In this document: one piece after another, positions 23,894 through 35,705 of the stretch
How the letters are laid out: the number at the start of each line of letters is the position of its first letter
Numbering within the stretch: the stretch's first letter is position 1
Assembly (NCBI GenBank): GCA_963732375.1
Contig: CAVSZE010000015.1
Coordinates: 495,233-559,232 of the forward strand
Reading direction: 5' to 3'
DNA length: 64,000 bases
DNA from: RPQJ01 sp963732375
Lineage (GTDB): Bacteria > Pseudomonadota > Gammaproteobacteria > Steroidobacterales > Steroidobacteraceae
Notes under the pieces: generated by a model
What the model was told of the DNA's origin: nothing
Databases searched by the model: none
The model's input: the letters and a program-made list of their open reading frames with translations, nothing else
Translations under genes and position numbers: made by a program

Positions 23894-25396
23894 TCAGGCC
23901 GTGCCGCCGACGGTGAGGCCGTCCACCCGCAGCGTCGGCTGGCCGACGCCGACCGGCACATCCTGGCCGTCCTTACCGCAGGTGCCGACGCCGTCATCCA
24001 GCTTCAGGTCGCTGCCGACCATTGCGATACGGGTCATGGCGTCCGGCCCATTGCCGATCAGAGTCGCGCCTTTCACCGGTGCGCCCAGCCTGCCGTTCTC
24101 GATCAGGTAGGCCTCGCTCGCCGAGAAAACGAACTTGCCCGAGGTGATGTCCACCTGTCCGCCGCCGAAGTTCCGGCAGTAGAGGCCCTTGCTCACCGAC
24201 GCGATGATTTCCTCCGGCGCGTGCGGGCCCGGGAGCATGTAGGTGTTGGTCATGCGCGGCAGCGTGAGGTGCGCGAACGACTCGCGCCGACCGTTGCCGG
24301 TGGGCGCGACCCCCATCAGCCGAGCGTTCAGCTTGTCCTGCAGGTAGCCCTTGAGCACGCCGTCCTCGATGAGCGTGGTGCAGCCGGTGGGTGTGCCCTC
24401 GTCATCCACGTTCAACGACCCGCGACGCGTGGCGAGCGTGCCGTCGTCGACCACCGTAACGCCGCGTGACGCCACCTGCTGGCCGATACGGCCGCTGAAG
24501 GCGGAAGTGCCCTTGCGATTGAAGTCGCCCTCGAGCCCGTGGCCCACGGCCTCGTGAAGCAACACGCCCGGCCAGCCCGGGCCGAGCACCACGGTCATCG
24601 TGCCTGCCGGCGCCGGCACGGCTTCGAGGTTGACCTGCGCGGTGCGCACCGCCTCGCGCACCAGTTCGCGCCAGCGGTCGCCCGCGACGAATTCCGTGTA
24701 CGCAAAACGCCCGCCGCCGCCCGCGTAGCCCTGCTCGCGCCGACCCTGGTGCTCGATGATCACCGAGACGTTCAAGCGCACCAGCGGGCGTACGTCGGCG
24801 GCCAGCGTGCCGTCGCTCGCCAGCACCAGTATCGTGTCGTGCGAGGCGGCAAGGCTCGCCATCACCTGCACGATGCGCGAGTCGAGCGCCCGGGCTTCGC
24901 GGTCGATTGCCTCGAGCAGGCTCACCTTGGCGCCATCGTCCATCGAATCCACGGGATCGGTCGGCAGGTACAGGCTGCGCCCGCCCGGCGCGCGCCAGGC
25001 CTGGATCGCCCCGCTCGCGCCCGAGCGCGCGATGGCTCGCGCGGCATGGGCTGCCTCGAGCATCGCCGGCAGCACTACTTCGTCCGAGTACGCGAATCCG
25101 GTCTTCTCCCCGGCGAGCGCACGAACGCCGACGCCCTGGTCGATGCTGTGCGCGCCGTCCTTCACGATGCCGTCCTCGAGCGCCCAAGACTCCTCGCGGA
25201 TGAGCTGGAAGTACGCGTCGGAGTAGTCCACCGCGTGGCCCATGACGTCGCCGAGCACGCGGGCGACCGCGTTCTCGTCTAGGCCGGCGGGCCGCAGCAG
25301 CGCGCCGCGCGCGAGCGCAATGGAATCCCCCGGCGCGTCGGCAACGACCGGAAACTGGGGAGGTGCAAAAAGCGCGGGGGGGATGCTGGGTGTCAT
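23894..25396 (-). CDS. tldD: metalloprotease TldD
   Basis: A 500-residue peptidase subunit that works with PmbA/TldE. The zinc-binding helix is seen in LLHEAVGHGLEGDFNRKGTS (HExxxH), with GTPTGCTTLIEDGVLKGYLQ and CRNFGGGQVDITSGKFVFSA downstream, as in E. coli TldD. The first 20 residues are variable. The heterodimer threads unfolded peptides into a chamber for cleavage. It begins 6 nt after the nitrilase-family gene, in the conserved yhdP-nit-tldD order. Confidence 0.96.
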   Translation of the reverse strand: MTPSIPPALFAPPQFPVVADAPGDSIALARGALLRPAGLDENAVARVLGDVMGHAVDYSDAYFQLIREESWALEDGIVKDGAHSIDQGVGVRALAGEKTGFAYSDEVVLPAMLEAAHAARAIARSGASGAIQAWRAPGGRSLYLPTDPVDSMDDGAKVSLLEAIDREARALDSRIVQVMASLAASHDTILVLASDGTLAADVRPLVRLNVSVIIEHQGRREQGYAGGGGRFAYTEFVAGDRWRELVREAVRTAQVNLEAVPAPAGTMTVVLGPGWPGVLLHEAVGHGLEGDFNRKGTSAFSGRIGQQVASRGVTVVDDGTLATRRGSLNVDDEGTPTGCTTLIEDGVLKGYLQDKLNARLMGVAPTGNGRRESFAHLTLPRMTNTYMLPGPHAPEEIIASVSKGLYCRNFGGGQVDITSGKFVFSASEAYLIENGRLGAPVKGATLIGNGPDAMTRIAMVGSDLKLDDGVGTCGKDGQDVPVGVGQPTLRVDGLTVGGTA

Positions 25397-25402
25397 TGGA
25401 AT

Positions 25403-26218
25403 TCAGGCCTGCAGTCGCCGGTGGGTGACGGACGGGAAATTCTGCCTTACCTCGCGCTGTCGCACGAGGTCGATATTGGCCACCACGACGCCGGTGCCGC
25501 GCGGCAGGCGCGCGAGCACACGCCCCCAGCAGTCTACGATCATCGAGTCGCCGTAGGTTTCGCGGCCGTTGCGGTGGAACCCGGACTGCGCAGGCGCGAC
25601 CACGTGGCAGAGGTTCTCGATCGCCCGCGCGCGCAGCAGGGTTTCCCAGTGCGCCCGACCCGTCGGCGCAGTGAACGCCGAAGGCAGGCAGAACCACTGC
25701 GCGCCCATCTCGAGCAGCCGGCGGAATAGTTCCGGAAAACGCAGGTCGTAACAGACCGCGAGGCCGAGGCGCCCGGCCGGTGTATCCACGCACACGGGCT
25801 CGTCGCCGGGCTGTACCGACGATGATTCCTGGTAGCGCTCCTCCCGGCCCGGGATCTCGACGTCGAACAGGTGGATCTTGTCGTAGCGTGCTGCGCAGCG
25901 GCCCTGGTCGTCGAACACCAGCGACGCCGCGGCTAGGCGCGGCTGGCCCTCGATCCGCAGTGGCATCGTCCCGGCGACGATCCACATCCCCAACTCGCGC
26001 GCTGTCGAGGCGACGAACTCCTGGATCGGCCCGACGCCCTGCTGCTCCGCGATCGAGAACTTGTCGGACTCGCCGATGCCCATGAACGCAAAATTCTCAG
26101 GCAGGACCGCGACCTGCGCCCCGCGCGAGCGGGCCTCGCCCAGCAGCCGGCCGGCCTCCGCCAGGTTGCCCTCGGTATCGGCCGACGAAGTCATCTGGAT
26201 CGCCGCGACGGTGGTCAT
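25403..26218 (-). CDS. carbon-nitrogen hydrolase, Nit1-like (probable deaminated-glutathione amidase)
   Basis: A 271-residue nitrilase-superfamily amidase. The Glu-Lys-Cys catalytic triad is visible in VAVLPENFAFMG, RYDKIHLFDVEIPG and LAVCYDLRFPELFR. The sequence around the cysteine and the HLFDVEIPGREERYQES segment fit the Nit1/NitFhit branch, whose members hydrolyse deaminated glutathione, a metabolite-repair function. Its start overlaps the yhdP stop (ATGA). Substrate is inferred from subfamily; omega-amidase is the main alternative. Confidence 0.88.
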   Translation of the reverse strand: MTTVAAIQMTSSADTEGNLAEAGRLLGEARSRGAQVAVLPENFAFMGIGESDKFSIAEQQGVGPIQEFVASTARELGMWIVAGTMPLRIEGQPRLAAASLVFDDQGRCAARYDKIHLFDVEIPGREERYQESSSVQPGDEPVCVDTPAGRLGLAVCYDLRFPELFRRLLEMGAQWFCLPSAFTAPTGRAHWETLLRARAIENLCHVVAPAQSGFHRNGRETYGDSMIVDCWGRVLARLPRGTGVVVANIDLVRQREVRQNFPSVTHRRLQA

Positions 26219-29200
26219 TGCTTGATGTCCTGTTCCTCGGCCTGGGCCGGAGCCTCGGCCTGGGCCCCGTCCGATGCCGATGCCGAGGAAGTCTGCTCCT
26301 CGCCCTCGTGCGACGAGATGCGCTCCACGACCGGATCGGCCCATGGACCGGTGATCCGATAGTAAACGCGCGCCAGGCCTCTGAGCTGGCCCTTGAAGAT
26401 CTGCGAGAGTAGCAGGCCTCCCGCAGCACCGATCGGCCCCAGCGCCAGCGCCCCGGCAACGGTGGCGGCTCCGGTCGGATTGCCGCTCACGACGATCGTC
26501 TGGTCGTAGTCCTCCGCGGCGAGCCCGGTACGTCCCACGATCCCGACATCCAGCGCCGCGCCCTTGAGCAGCAGATTCTGGGTGTATGCATTGCCGTCGC
26601 GAATCTCGAAGTCGCCATGCACGGTGTCGAAGGCGAGTCCGGCGTCGGTCACGTCATGGAAGTCGAGCGACAGGCGTCGCGGCAATTCCGCGAGACTCGC
26701 GAGCCCGAGCATGCGTCCAGCACCCGGCTTCACGTTCCTGAGCTGGCCCCGCTCCAGCGCGATGGCGACCGCACCATCCATGTGCGCGACGATGTCGCCC
26801 ATTGGCCCACCCGGCCAGGAGATTTTCGCCGACGCGGTGGTGTGTTTTGCCTCGATGGAGCCTGGCAGGTCGAGCGCGCTCGAAGTCACGCCCATGTCCG
26901 TACTCGTGAGGTCGATCGTGAGCCGCGTGCGCGAACCCGAATCCCCTTGCAGCCAGTCTCCCTGCGCGGCAATGGTCGTGTGGGGCGCGCTTGCCTTGAG
27001 CTCGCTAAGGCGCAGGCCCCTGGGATCCTTGACGACGTTCCCGACCAGCCGCCCGAACTGGCGCTGCTGCCACCGGAAGTCGGCGACGTCGAATTCCAGC
27101 GCTGGAAGATCGCGCGGATCGGGTTGACTCGCGTCGCCCGAACCTGGCGCGGCTACCGGCAGCAGGACGAGACGCTCCATGTCGAAGCGGATCGGCAGGC
27201 CACCGCGCAGGTCGTCCGGTACCGTGACGACACCCTCTGCTGTCGGGCCGCTCACCCTGACCTCCAGAGACCCGGGATCCGCCCGGAGCGACGCGTCGAC
27301 CTGAGAAAATTCGAAGCCGAAGATTCGCGCTTTCTCGACCCGGACTTCGGTAGGTCCCAGCCACTCCGACAGCGTGCCCGGCCCGACATTCGAACCTAGT
27401 GCGAGCCACTCGCCCAGATCGAACTCGGGCCAGTCGCCGACAAAGTGAAGGCCTGCTCCTGGCGGCAACACGGCCGGCTTCCCGTCGAATCGGGCGATGC
27501 CGCGCTCGAGCTTCGCGCGCCCGTCGTCACCTTCGCCGAGCTGCAACCGAATCCGCGCCGACCCGGACTCCACCGTGATGTCATCGAGCCGCTGCGGAGA
27601 GAAGCCCAGCCCAACGTGGGTCGGACGCGGCGCCGCAGGCGCCTTCGCGAATGGTTGCGGCGCCGAGATACCAAGGCCGGCCAGGTCGCTGGCGACGTCA
27701 TAGTGTGAAGACCACAGCTCCGTGTCGCGGTGTCGCTCGATGCGTCCCTCGAGCCTCCAGTCGGCCATGCCGGACATGCGGATCGACTGCGGCAGGCCGA
27801 TGAAAGCGGGCAGCCCCGCGCCCGACGCGCGACCCCGGCCATGCAGCAGCACCGTGGCGTCGACCTGCGGCGTCAGGCGCCCTGGCTCCACGTCGAGTTC
27901 GAAGGGGCCGCCGAGCATCGTGCCGCGCAGCGAGTGCGCGCGCATGTCGAGGTTGTGGATCTCGAACAGCCCGGTCACCCGCTCGGCAGGCGCGCGCAAA
28001 GCCGGGACATTCACGGTCACTCCGCGCAGGTTGGCGCCGATCACGTAGTCGTGGAGGTCGATTCCGTTGGCCGGCAGGTGGAGCTTTACCGTGAACTGCG
28101 CGGGGCCGCTGCCGGCCAGCCCCATGAACTGGCCGCCAAGCAGCGCACCGACCGGGCTCTTCTGGGCGAATGGCAGAGCCGCGCCGAGGTCCGCCGATGC
28201 CTGGGCCGCCACCTCGATGACGGTATCGTGCATGTCGGCAATCCCCACCTCCGCGCGATCGAGCCGAACTCCACCAACCTCGCCCCCGTCCAGCCGCGCG
28301 ACGAAGCCGGCGTTGTGAAACTCGACGTTGCCTCGACCACCGTGCAGCGGCTCGAACCCGGTGAAGTAATTCACGGCGACGTCGCGCAACACGGCTGTGG
28401 CGAGGAAATCGCCCTCGCCATTGCGGAATGGGAAGCTGCGTGTCGGGCCACGGTAGCTGACGTGCCCCGACTCGACGCGACCGCCAAGGAACGCGGGCGT
28501 GAGCCACGAGACCGCGCCGGGCCCGAAAAGTCCGTAAGGCATGACGTTGCCGGCGAATCCCACGTCCGCACCCTGCACGTCGACGTCCATCGTGAGCAAC
28601 GGCGATACACCCGGCCGCTCGTACCTGAACTCGAACGTGCCGCTGGCATGGGCGTGCGGATGCTCCACGGTGACGGGGCCCGACGTCAGCACCCATTGCG
28701 CGCCTTCGCGACGCCAGTCGATGTCGCCGGAAGCCGCCACGCCTGAGATGGGCTCGCGAAAAATCCTCGGCAGGTCGAACGCGAGCGAACTCGAGCGCAG
28801 CGCGATGCGCCCGTTCCGGTCGGTACCGGACACGACGCCGGTCAGCCCGGAGAGACCGGGAGATTTCCCGCTCGCGGCGAATCCGAGTTCGGCGACGTCT
28901 GCACTGAGCGTAAAGCCAGGAAAGGCCCCTGCACGGTCGCGCGACATCTCGGCACTCAGCGAGCGCAGCTCACCGCTCGGTGCGAGGCCGGCCCAGGGGT
29001 CGAAGGCAGGTGGCGCGAAGGCCAGCACCAGCGGCCAGGCGTCCGCAAGCCGCAGGTTTTCCGCGGACACCGACGTCGAGAATGTCGTCTGCGCATTGCC
29101 GCGCCAGCGCAGTCCCATTGCGCCTAGCGCCCCGGCCCGGCGGCCCGCGCCGCCGAAATTCAGGTTCTGTGCACGCAGCATCCACTCCCGGTCCACGTGT

Positions 29201-30236
29201 CGCAGGCGGACCGTGCCACGCAGGCTCGGGTAGCGCACCGTGTCTGGACCAGCCGCAGCGGGCCGCTGCTCGATCGTCGAGACCACCTGCGGCAGGGTCA
29301 GCGGCGTCGCGCCGGGAGGACGTTGCGGCGCGGACAGCGTCAGCGTCGGCACCGTCGGCACGTCGCGCCGGGGAAGCACAAGCGTGAGATCAGCGAGGTC
29401 GAGATCGAGGCGCGCATGCGCGAGCGTTCCCTGCTTGAACCGGACCTGGCCCTGTACCTGGCCCGAACCGGCAATCGGCCGCGCGACCGATGACGGAAGG
29501 AACGGCGCCAGACCCGGCAGGACGATCTGGTCCACCCGGAGTTCGAGCTGCGCATCGAGCGCGTCGAATTTCTCCAGCGAGCCGCGCAGGTCGCCGCTGA
29601 AGTCGATACGGCGGCCGAGCGTTGCGGGGAGCCTGGCCGAGCCCGTGACGGCGGTGCTGTCATGCTCGCGGCGCAGGTCGAGCTGCATCTCGGTGAACGT
29701 AACCGGGGCTGACTTGCTTCCGAGATCACGATAGGTGACGGTGGCATCCGCGACGACGAGCCACCCGGCCGGCAGGCGGTCGAGGTCGAAGGGAGGGCGG
29801 TCCAGCGGGCGTTCGTTCTGTCCCAGCAGGCGAATACGCCCGTCGGCAAACCTGACCACCGTGAGCGTGGGGCCCGTGAAGCGCACGCGTCCCGCGACGA
29901 GCTCTCCGGTCCGGAAGAGACTCCAGAGGTCCAGGCCCACGCTGCCCTCGCGCGCCAGCAGCAGCGCCTCCGAACCATCGCGTTCGAGGACCCGGACACC
30001 TCGAAGCACGATCTCGGGGCCGAACCACTGCAGGCGCGCGTCGATCGAGTCGTACTCGATGCGCAGGTCGGTCTGCCGCTCGACCCAGGCCTGGATCCGA
30101 GCTGCGTTGTCCGGCACGCGCGCAATCGCAAGCCTGAGTGCACCGAGCGCGAGCGCTGCGAGGATCAGCAGCCCCGCGACGACGGCTGCGCCCACCCGCC
30201 AGGTCCGGGCGGCAAGCCGGCGCCCGGCTGGCGCGT

Positions 30237-30240
<4 letters not shown>
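26215..30240 (-). CDS. yhdP: YhdP, AsmA-like phospholipid transport protein
   Basis: A 1341-residue inner-membrane-anchored periplasmic bridge of the AsmA-like family; E. coli YhdP is about 1266 residues and moves phospholipid to the outer membrane. An N-terminal transmembrane helix (VGAAVVAGLLILAALALGAL, residues about 17-40) precedes a very long beta-rich region with AsmA-type repeats and a DUF3971/AsmA_2 section, closing with GPWADPVVERI. The last 30 residues are Glu/Ala-rich. GTG at 30240 overlaps the rng stop (GTGA) and aligns the helix correctly; the frame extends upstream into rng. Operon: maf-rng-yhdP-nit-tldD. Confidence 0.94.
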
Positions 30241-31702
<1,462 letters not shown>

Positions 31703-31706
<4 letters not shown>

Positions 31707-32302
31707 TCGTCGGCGCCTCCCCGGGTCAGACCGGGCACGGTCGCGAGCAGTTCCCAGGTTTCGCAGAGCGGCAGGCCCATGACGCCCGAATAGCTGCCGG
31801 CGAGGTGCCGCACGAAGATCGCCGCGCGGCCCTGTATCGCGTAGCCGCCCGCCTTGTCGCAGGGCTCGCCGGTCCGCCAGTACCAGTCCAGCTCGGCCGC
31901 CGAGATTTCGCGCATGCTCACCTGGCTGGTACTCACGCGCGTGGCTGCGCCGGACGCGTGCAGCACCGCCACCGCAGTGTGCACCTGATGCGTGCGGCCG
32001 GACAGCTTCGACAGCATCGCCACCGCCTCGTCGCGGCCCGAAGGCTTGCCGAGCACTTCGCCGTCGAGTGCGACCGTCGTGTCGGCAGCGAGCACCGGCG
32101 CGCGCTGCCCGGGCTGGAGGCTCGACCAGAGCAGTTGAGCCTTGGCCTGCGCGAGCCGCAGCACGTAGGCCGCCGGGTCCTCGCCCGGAAGCCGCGACTC
32201 GTCAAGGTCGACCGGGCGCACCTCGTGCACCACGCCAGCCTGCCGCAGCAATTCACTGCGGCGCGGCGATGCCGAGGCGAGCAGGATGGTGGGACGACCC
32301 AT
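31703..32302 (-). CDS. maf: Maf-like nucleotide pyrophosphatase (YhdE type)
   Basis: A 199-residue house-cleaning enzyme, recognised by ILLASASPRRSELLRQAGV, VLAADTTVALDGEVLGKP and the closing DKAGGYAIQGRAAIFVRHLAGSY region (Maf pyrophosphatase motif). YhdE-type Maf hydrolyses dTTP, UTP and modified pyrimidine nucleotides. It overlaps rng by ATGA. The upstream gene is the OsmC-like gene, 5 nt away. Confidence 0.95.
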
Positions 32303-32307
32303 CCGTG

Positions 32308-32742
32308 TCAGGCTTGGGAGACCGTCGCCACGAGGCGCCGCTCGGCCACCAGCGAATTGCTGACGAGGCAGACGTGTTCGGCGCGCTCCATGGCCTTCGC
32401 GGCCTTGTCGCGGTCCGTGCCTTCGGGAACCTCGAGCGCGGCCTCGACAACGATCTCGGTGAAGCGGCTTTTGCCGTCCACGCGATCAAGCGTCCCGCGC
32501 ACTTCGCACCGCAGCGACGTCCACGTGAGCTTCGCGGCGCGAGCAACGCCGCGGAAGCTGAGCAGGAAACAGTCGGCCACGGCCGCGCACAGCAGCGTCT
32601 CCGGGGACCAGCGGTCGCCGGGGCCGTCGAACTCGGCCGGTGGCGCGGTCGCGATTTGCGGCAGGCCCGCCGAAGACACTGGCACGTCGCCCTCGGGGGT
32701 CGCGGCAGCCTGGACGACGTAGTGATGGGGATAGGCATGCAT
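32308..32742 (-). CDS. OsmC/Ohr family protein
   Basis: A 144-residue thiol peroxidase-fold protein. The paired redox cysteines are visible in SPETLLCAAVADCFLLSF and AEHVCLVSNSLVAE, with a central ALEVPEGTDRDKAAKAM segment, placing it in the OsmC branch rather than Ohr. OsmC proteins reduce organic hydroperoxides. Exact substrate is unknown. It lies between rlmH and maf, an unusual location, with a 113-nt leader region that I found empty of clear signals. Confidence 0.87.
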   Translation of the reverse strand: MHAYPHHYVVQAAATPEGDVPVSSAGLPQIATAPPAEFDGPGDRWSPETLLCAAVADCFLLSFRGVARAAKLTWTSLRCEVRGTLDRVDGKSRFTEIVVEAALEVPEGTDRDKAAKAMERAEHVCLVSNSLVAERRLVATVSQA

Positions 32743-32855
32743 CGGGGGGCTCCGGGAAGTCGGCAGTGGACCGTGGATTCAAACCCGGAGCGCCGGTGTT
32801 GTCCACCGGGCATTCCACAGTCCGGCGCGGTCGGCAGCACGGCCGGGGCCGGTCG

Positions 32856-33323
32856 TCAGGCGCGATGGTATGGCAGGCCCTTTATGACGCTCACGGCACG
32901 GTACAGTGCCTCGGCAAGGACGACCCGAGCCAGGCCATGAGGAAGCGTGAGGGCCGACAGCGACCAGCGAAGCCCAGCCTTCGAATCCACCACGGGCGAC
33001 AGTCCGTCCGGACCACCGATGCAGAACGCGAGCGGCCGTCCTTCCCGCGCATGTCCCTCGAGCCAGCGAGCCAGCTCGACGGTGTCGAGTGGGCGACCAC
33101 CCACCTGCAGCGCGACGAGCTGCGCACGCTCACCCGCCGCCGCGAGCATCCGCGACCCCTCGATCGCCACTGCCTTCGAGACGTCACCACGGCCGCGCTG
33201 GCCGAGCGGAATTTCGACGATCTCCAGGCGGTAGTCATCGCGCAGGCGCCCCGCATAGTCTGCAAATCCAGCGTTCACCCAGGCCGGCATTCGCGTGCCG
33301 GCGGCAATCACCCGCATCAGCAT
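32856..33323 (-). CDS. rlmH: 23S rRNA pseudouridine1915 N3-methyltransferase
   Basis: A 155-residue SPOUT-family methyltransferase acting on 70S ribosomes at position 1915. The SAM-binding trefoil knot is seen in PLAFCIGGPDGLSPVV and LSALTLPHGLARVVLAEALY, with the end GLPYHRA conserved in RlmH. An alternative start two codons in (MRVIAAG) fits equally. It follows rsfS after 13 nt, the conserved pairing. Confidence 0.97.
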   Translation of the reverse strand: MLMRVIAAGTRMPAWVNAGFADYAGRLRDDYRLEIVEIPLGQRGRGDVSKAVAIEGSRMLAAAGERAQLVALQVGGRPLDTVELARWLEGHAREGRPLAFCIGGPDGLSPVVDSKAGLRWSLSALTLPHGLARVVLAEALYRAVSVIKGLPYHRA

Positions 33324-33336
33324 GCACGCTACCCCA

Positions 33337-33864
33337 TCAAGCGGTCGCGCCGCCGGTCTCCCAGAGCTTCTCGAGCGCGTAGAACTCGCGGGTTCGCGGC
33401 AGCATCACGTGCAGCACCAGGTCGTGCAGGTCCACCAGCACCCACTCCCCGTCGCGTTCCCCTTCCATGCCGTAGGGCCGGAACCCCGCCTCCTTGCAGC
33501 GCTGCACGACCCGGTCGGCGATTGACTTCACGTGGCGGTCCGAGGTGCCGCTTGCGACGACCATGGTGTCGGTGAAATCGGTGATCCCGCGCACGTCGAG
33601 CGCCTTCACGTCGATCGCCTTCATGTCCGCGAGGGCATGCAGCACGATATCCTGCAGCGTGGGTTTCGCGGCTTTGGTCGCGGTTTTCTTCGCGGATTTC
33701 TTTGCGCCCTTGCTGGTGGTCTTCTTCGCGGTCCTGCTGGCAGCCGGCTTCACGACCTTCTTCACGGCAGGCTTGGCCGCCACACGCCTGCCGCGACCGG
33801 CAGGCCCAGGCACGGCGCCTGCGGATTTCGAAGTTGGTCGCGTTTTTGCTCGCTTCGCTGCCAT
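33337..33864 (-). CDS. rsfS: ribosomal silencing factor RsfS with a basic N-terminal extension
   Basis: A 175-residue protein whose last ~108 residues are a normal RsfS (TLQDIVLHALADMKAIDVKA, GITDFTDTMVVASGTSDRHV, GMEGERDGEWVLVDLHDLVL); E. coli RsfS has 105. RsfS binds L14 and blocks subunit joining in starvation. The first 67 residues are Lys/Ala/Arg/Pro/Ser-rich (for example VVKPAASRTAKKTTSKGAKK), like histone H1 tails. The frame is continuous and the ATG at 33864 lies 2 nt after the nadD stop. A start within the extension is not available near the core, which supports a real extension. Confidence 0.92.
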   Translation of the reverse strand: MAAKRAKTRPTSKSAGAVPGPAGRGRRVAAKPAVKKVVKPAASRTAKKTTSKGAKKSAKKTATKAAKPTLQDIVLHALADMKAIDVKALDVRGITDFTDTMVVASGTSDRHVKSIADRVVQRCKEAGFRPYGMEGERDGEWVLVDLHDLVLHVMLPRTREFYALEKLWETGGATA

Positions 33865-33866
33865 GC

Positions 33867-34514
33867 TCACCTCGTGGCTTGTTGGGAATAACAACCGGTC
33901 TCGCGAATGATCTCGCACACCGCGTCGGGCACCAGGTACCTCGGATCTCGACCATTCACGATGATGTCGCGCAGGTCCGTGGAAGAAATCTCGAGCTGTG
34001 TGACCGGGTGAACGAAGACGCTCCCGGCCTGGGTATCCATCAGGTCCGTGACACGATCCGTACCGCGCTCGGCGAGCAACTTGCCAAGCGTACCCTCGGT
34101 CGGCGCACGCCAGCCGGGTCGGTGTGCTACCGTGACATGCGCGAGCCTGAGGATTTCGCGCCACTTGTGCCAGCGGTCCATTCCAAGGAAGGCGTCCATG
34201 CCGACGACCAGGCAAATCGGCCGGCGCGGGGACTCCTCGCGAAGTTCACCCAGCGTCGTCACCGTGTACGAGGGTCCGTCGCGCCGCACCTCGCGATCGT
34301 CCACCGTGAAGCCCGGTTGCCCGGCGATCGCCGCACGCACCATCTCGAGGCGCAGTCCGGCCGCCGCGAGCGGCGAATCGCGATGAGGCGGGTCTCCCGC
34401 TGGCACGAAGCGGAGTTCCTCGAGCTTGAGCACCTGCATCAGCTCGAATGCCGTGCGCAGGTGACCGAAATGGATCGGATCGAACGTTCCGCCGAAGATG
34501 CCGATCGGGTTCAT
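33867..34514 (-). CDS. nadD: nicotinate-nucleotide adenylyltransferase
   Basis: A 215-residue enzyme making deamido-NAD from NaMN and ATP. It has IGIFGGTFDPIHFGHLRTAF (nucleotidyltransferase HxGH motif), FVPAGDPPHR, LVVGMDAFLGMDRWHKWREI and the C-terminal EISSTDLRDIIVNGRDPRYL (ISSTxxR motif). Start overlaps the holA stop (ATGA) and the end is 2 nt from rsfS, a tight holA-nadD-rsfS-rlmH operon. Confidence 0.97.
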   Translation of the reverse strand: MNPIGIFGGTFDPIHFGHLRTAFELMQVLKLEELRFVPAGDPPHRDSPLAAAGLRLEMVRAAIAGQPGFTVDDREVRRDGPSYTVTTLGELREESPRRPICLVVGMDAFLGMDRWHKWREILRLAHVTVAHRPGWRAPTEGTLGKLLAERGTDRVTDLMDTQAGSVFVHPVTQLEISSTDLRDIIVNGRDPRYLVPDAVCEIIRETGCYSQQATR

Positions 34515-35521
34515 GCGGCCAGCTTCAAGCCGGCTATCCTCGCGACCAGGCCTTCGATCTCGACCCAGGCGTCGCCGCGCAGGCTGCCCTTGGCGACCCG
34601 GTCCGCGCGCGCCGCCGCGACCAGCAGCGAGTCGATGCCCTGCCGGTCGAACCGGCCGAGCGCCGCGCGCAGCGGGACTTGGCGATTCGACCACACCTGC
34701 TCGGCGCGGAAGGCGCCATCCACCGACCGTTCCCGGGTCAGGCGCTGTGTCACTCGCGAAAGAGCGCGCAGGTCGTTCACCAGCGCCCACAGCACCAGCG
34801 GAGGCTCCCGACCTTCGGCGCGCAGGCCGGCGAGGATGCGCAGCGCCCGCTCCGGCTGGCCGATGAACGCAGCCGCAGACAACTCGAACACGTCGTAGCG
34901 CGCACTGTCGGCGACCAGGCGCGCGACGTCCTCGGCGCCGAGTGTCGCGCCCGGCATCAGCAGCGCAATGCGCTCGACGTCCTGTTGTGCGGCAAGCAGG
35001 TTGCCCTCGACCCTGTCGGCCAGGACCTGGGCAGCGGCCGGGTCGATTCCCACCCCATGCCGGCCGAGCCGCTCGCATATCCACGCCGGCAATGCGCCGC
35101 GCTCCACCGGCTGCGTGACGACCAGCACGCCGCCCTGTTCGAAAGCCTTGACCCAGGCCGCACCGAGCGACTTGCGCTCGAGCCCGCCCACCACCAGCAG
35201 CACCGTGTCGACCGGCGGATTTTCGGCGAGGCCTGCAAGCGCACGCTGCGCCCCTGCATCCGGCGTCGTGTTGAACTTCAGTTCGATCAATCGCTGCGTC
35301 GCGAACAGCGACAGGTTGGCGGAGTCGCGCAGCAGCTCGTCCCAGTCGAAGCCGCGTTCGATGAAGTGGACCTCGCGGTCCGCGAAGCCCGCGGCGCGTG
35401 CGGCCTGCCGGATGACGGTGGCAGCCTCCGCGATCAGCAGCGGCTCGGCTCCGGTGACGAGGTATGCGCTGCGCATCCCCCGGCCGAGTCCCGCCTGCAG
35501 GGCGTCGGGACTCGTCCTCAC
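34511..35521 (-). CDS. holA: DNA polymerase III delta subunit
   Basis: A 336-residue clamp-loader subunit that opens the beta sliding clamp. The family signature YLVTGAEPLLIAEAATVIRQ lies at the N-terminus, followed by ERGFDWDELLRDSANLSLFA and RLIELKFNTTPDAGAQRALA, and a C-terminal helical collar. The start is a GTG (VRTSPDALQAGLGRGMR), matching where homologues begin; no ATG is available nearby. Upstream, instead of lptE, lies the divergent pip gene. Confidence 0.93.
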   Translation of the reverse strand: MRTSPDALQAGLGRGMRSAYLVTGAEPLLIAEAATVIRQAARAAGFADREVHFIERGFDWDELLRDSANLSLFATQRLIELKFNTTPDAGAQRALAGLAENPPVDTVLLVVGGLERKSLGAAWVKAFEQGGVLVVTQPVERGALPAWICERLGRHGVGIDPAAAQVLADRVEGNLLAAQQDVERIALLMPGATLGAEDVARLVADSARYDVFELSAAAFIGQPERALRILAGLRAEGREPPLVLWALVNDLRALSRVTQRLTRERSVDGAFRAEQVWSNRQVPLRAALGRFDRQGIDSLLVAAARADRVAKGSLRGDAWVEIEGLVARIAGLKLAA

Positions 35522-35693
35522 TGCCCGGGGATACTCATGCGCACGCCATGGAGGCGGCGCGACCTGGGGAATGATTCGGCATGCGGCCCTGATTATGCAG
35601 GCTCGCCAGCGGCGTGCCAACGGCGGTCAAGCCGTGGGCACGGGCCGGGCGGGAACCATGGCGCTGGCCGCGCCAGCAACCCCGCCTCAGGAC

Positions 35694-35699
35694 TAGAAT
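35694..35699 (+). promoter_or_regulatory. -10 element of the proline iminopeptidase gene
   Basis: TAGAAT ends 6 nt before the ATG at 35706, again implying a nearly leaderless message. No consensus -35 was found at 16-18 nt upstream, so support is limited to the -10 and its position. Confidence 0.35.
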
Positions 35700-35705
35700 C
35701 CGCGC

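Noticed and set aside
32743..32855. GC-rich gap between rlmH and the OsmC-like gene, checked for a small gene or hairpin.
   Set aside because: No convincing start with ribosome site and no strong stem followed by T; nothing to call.
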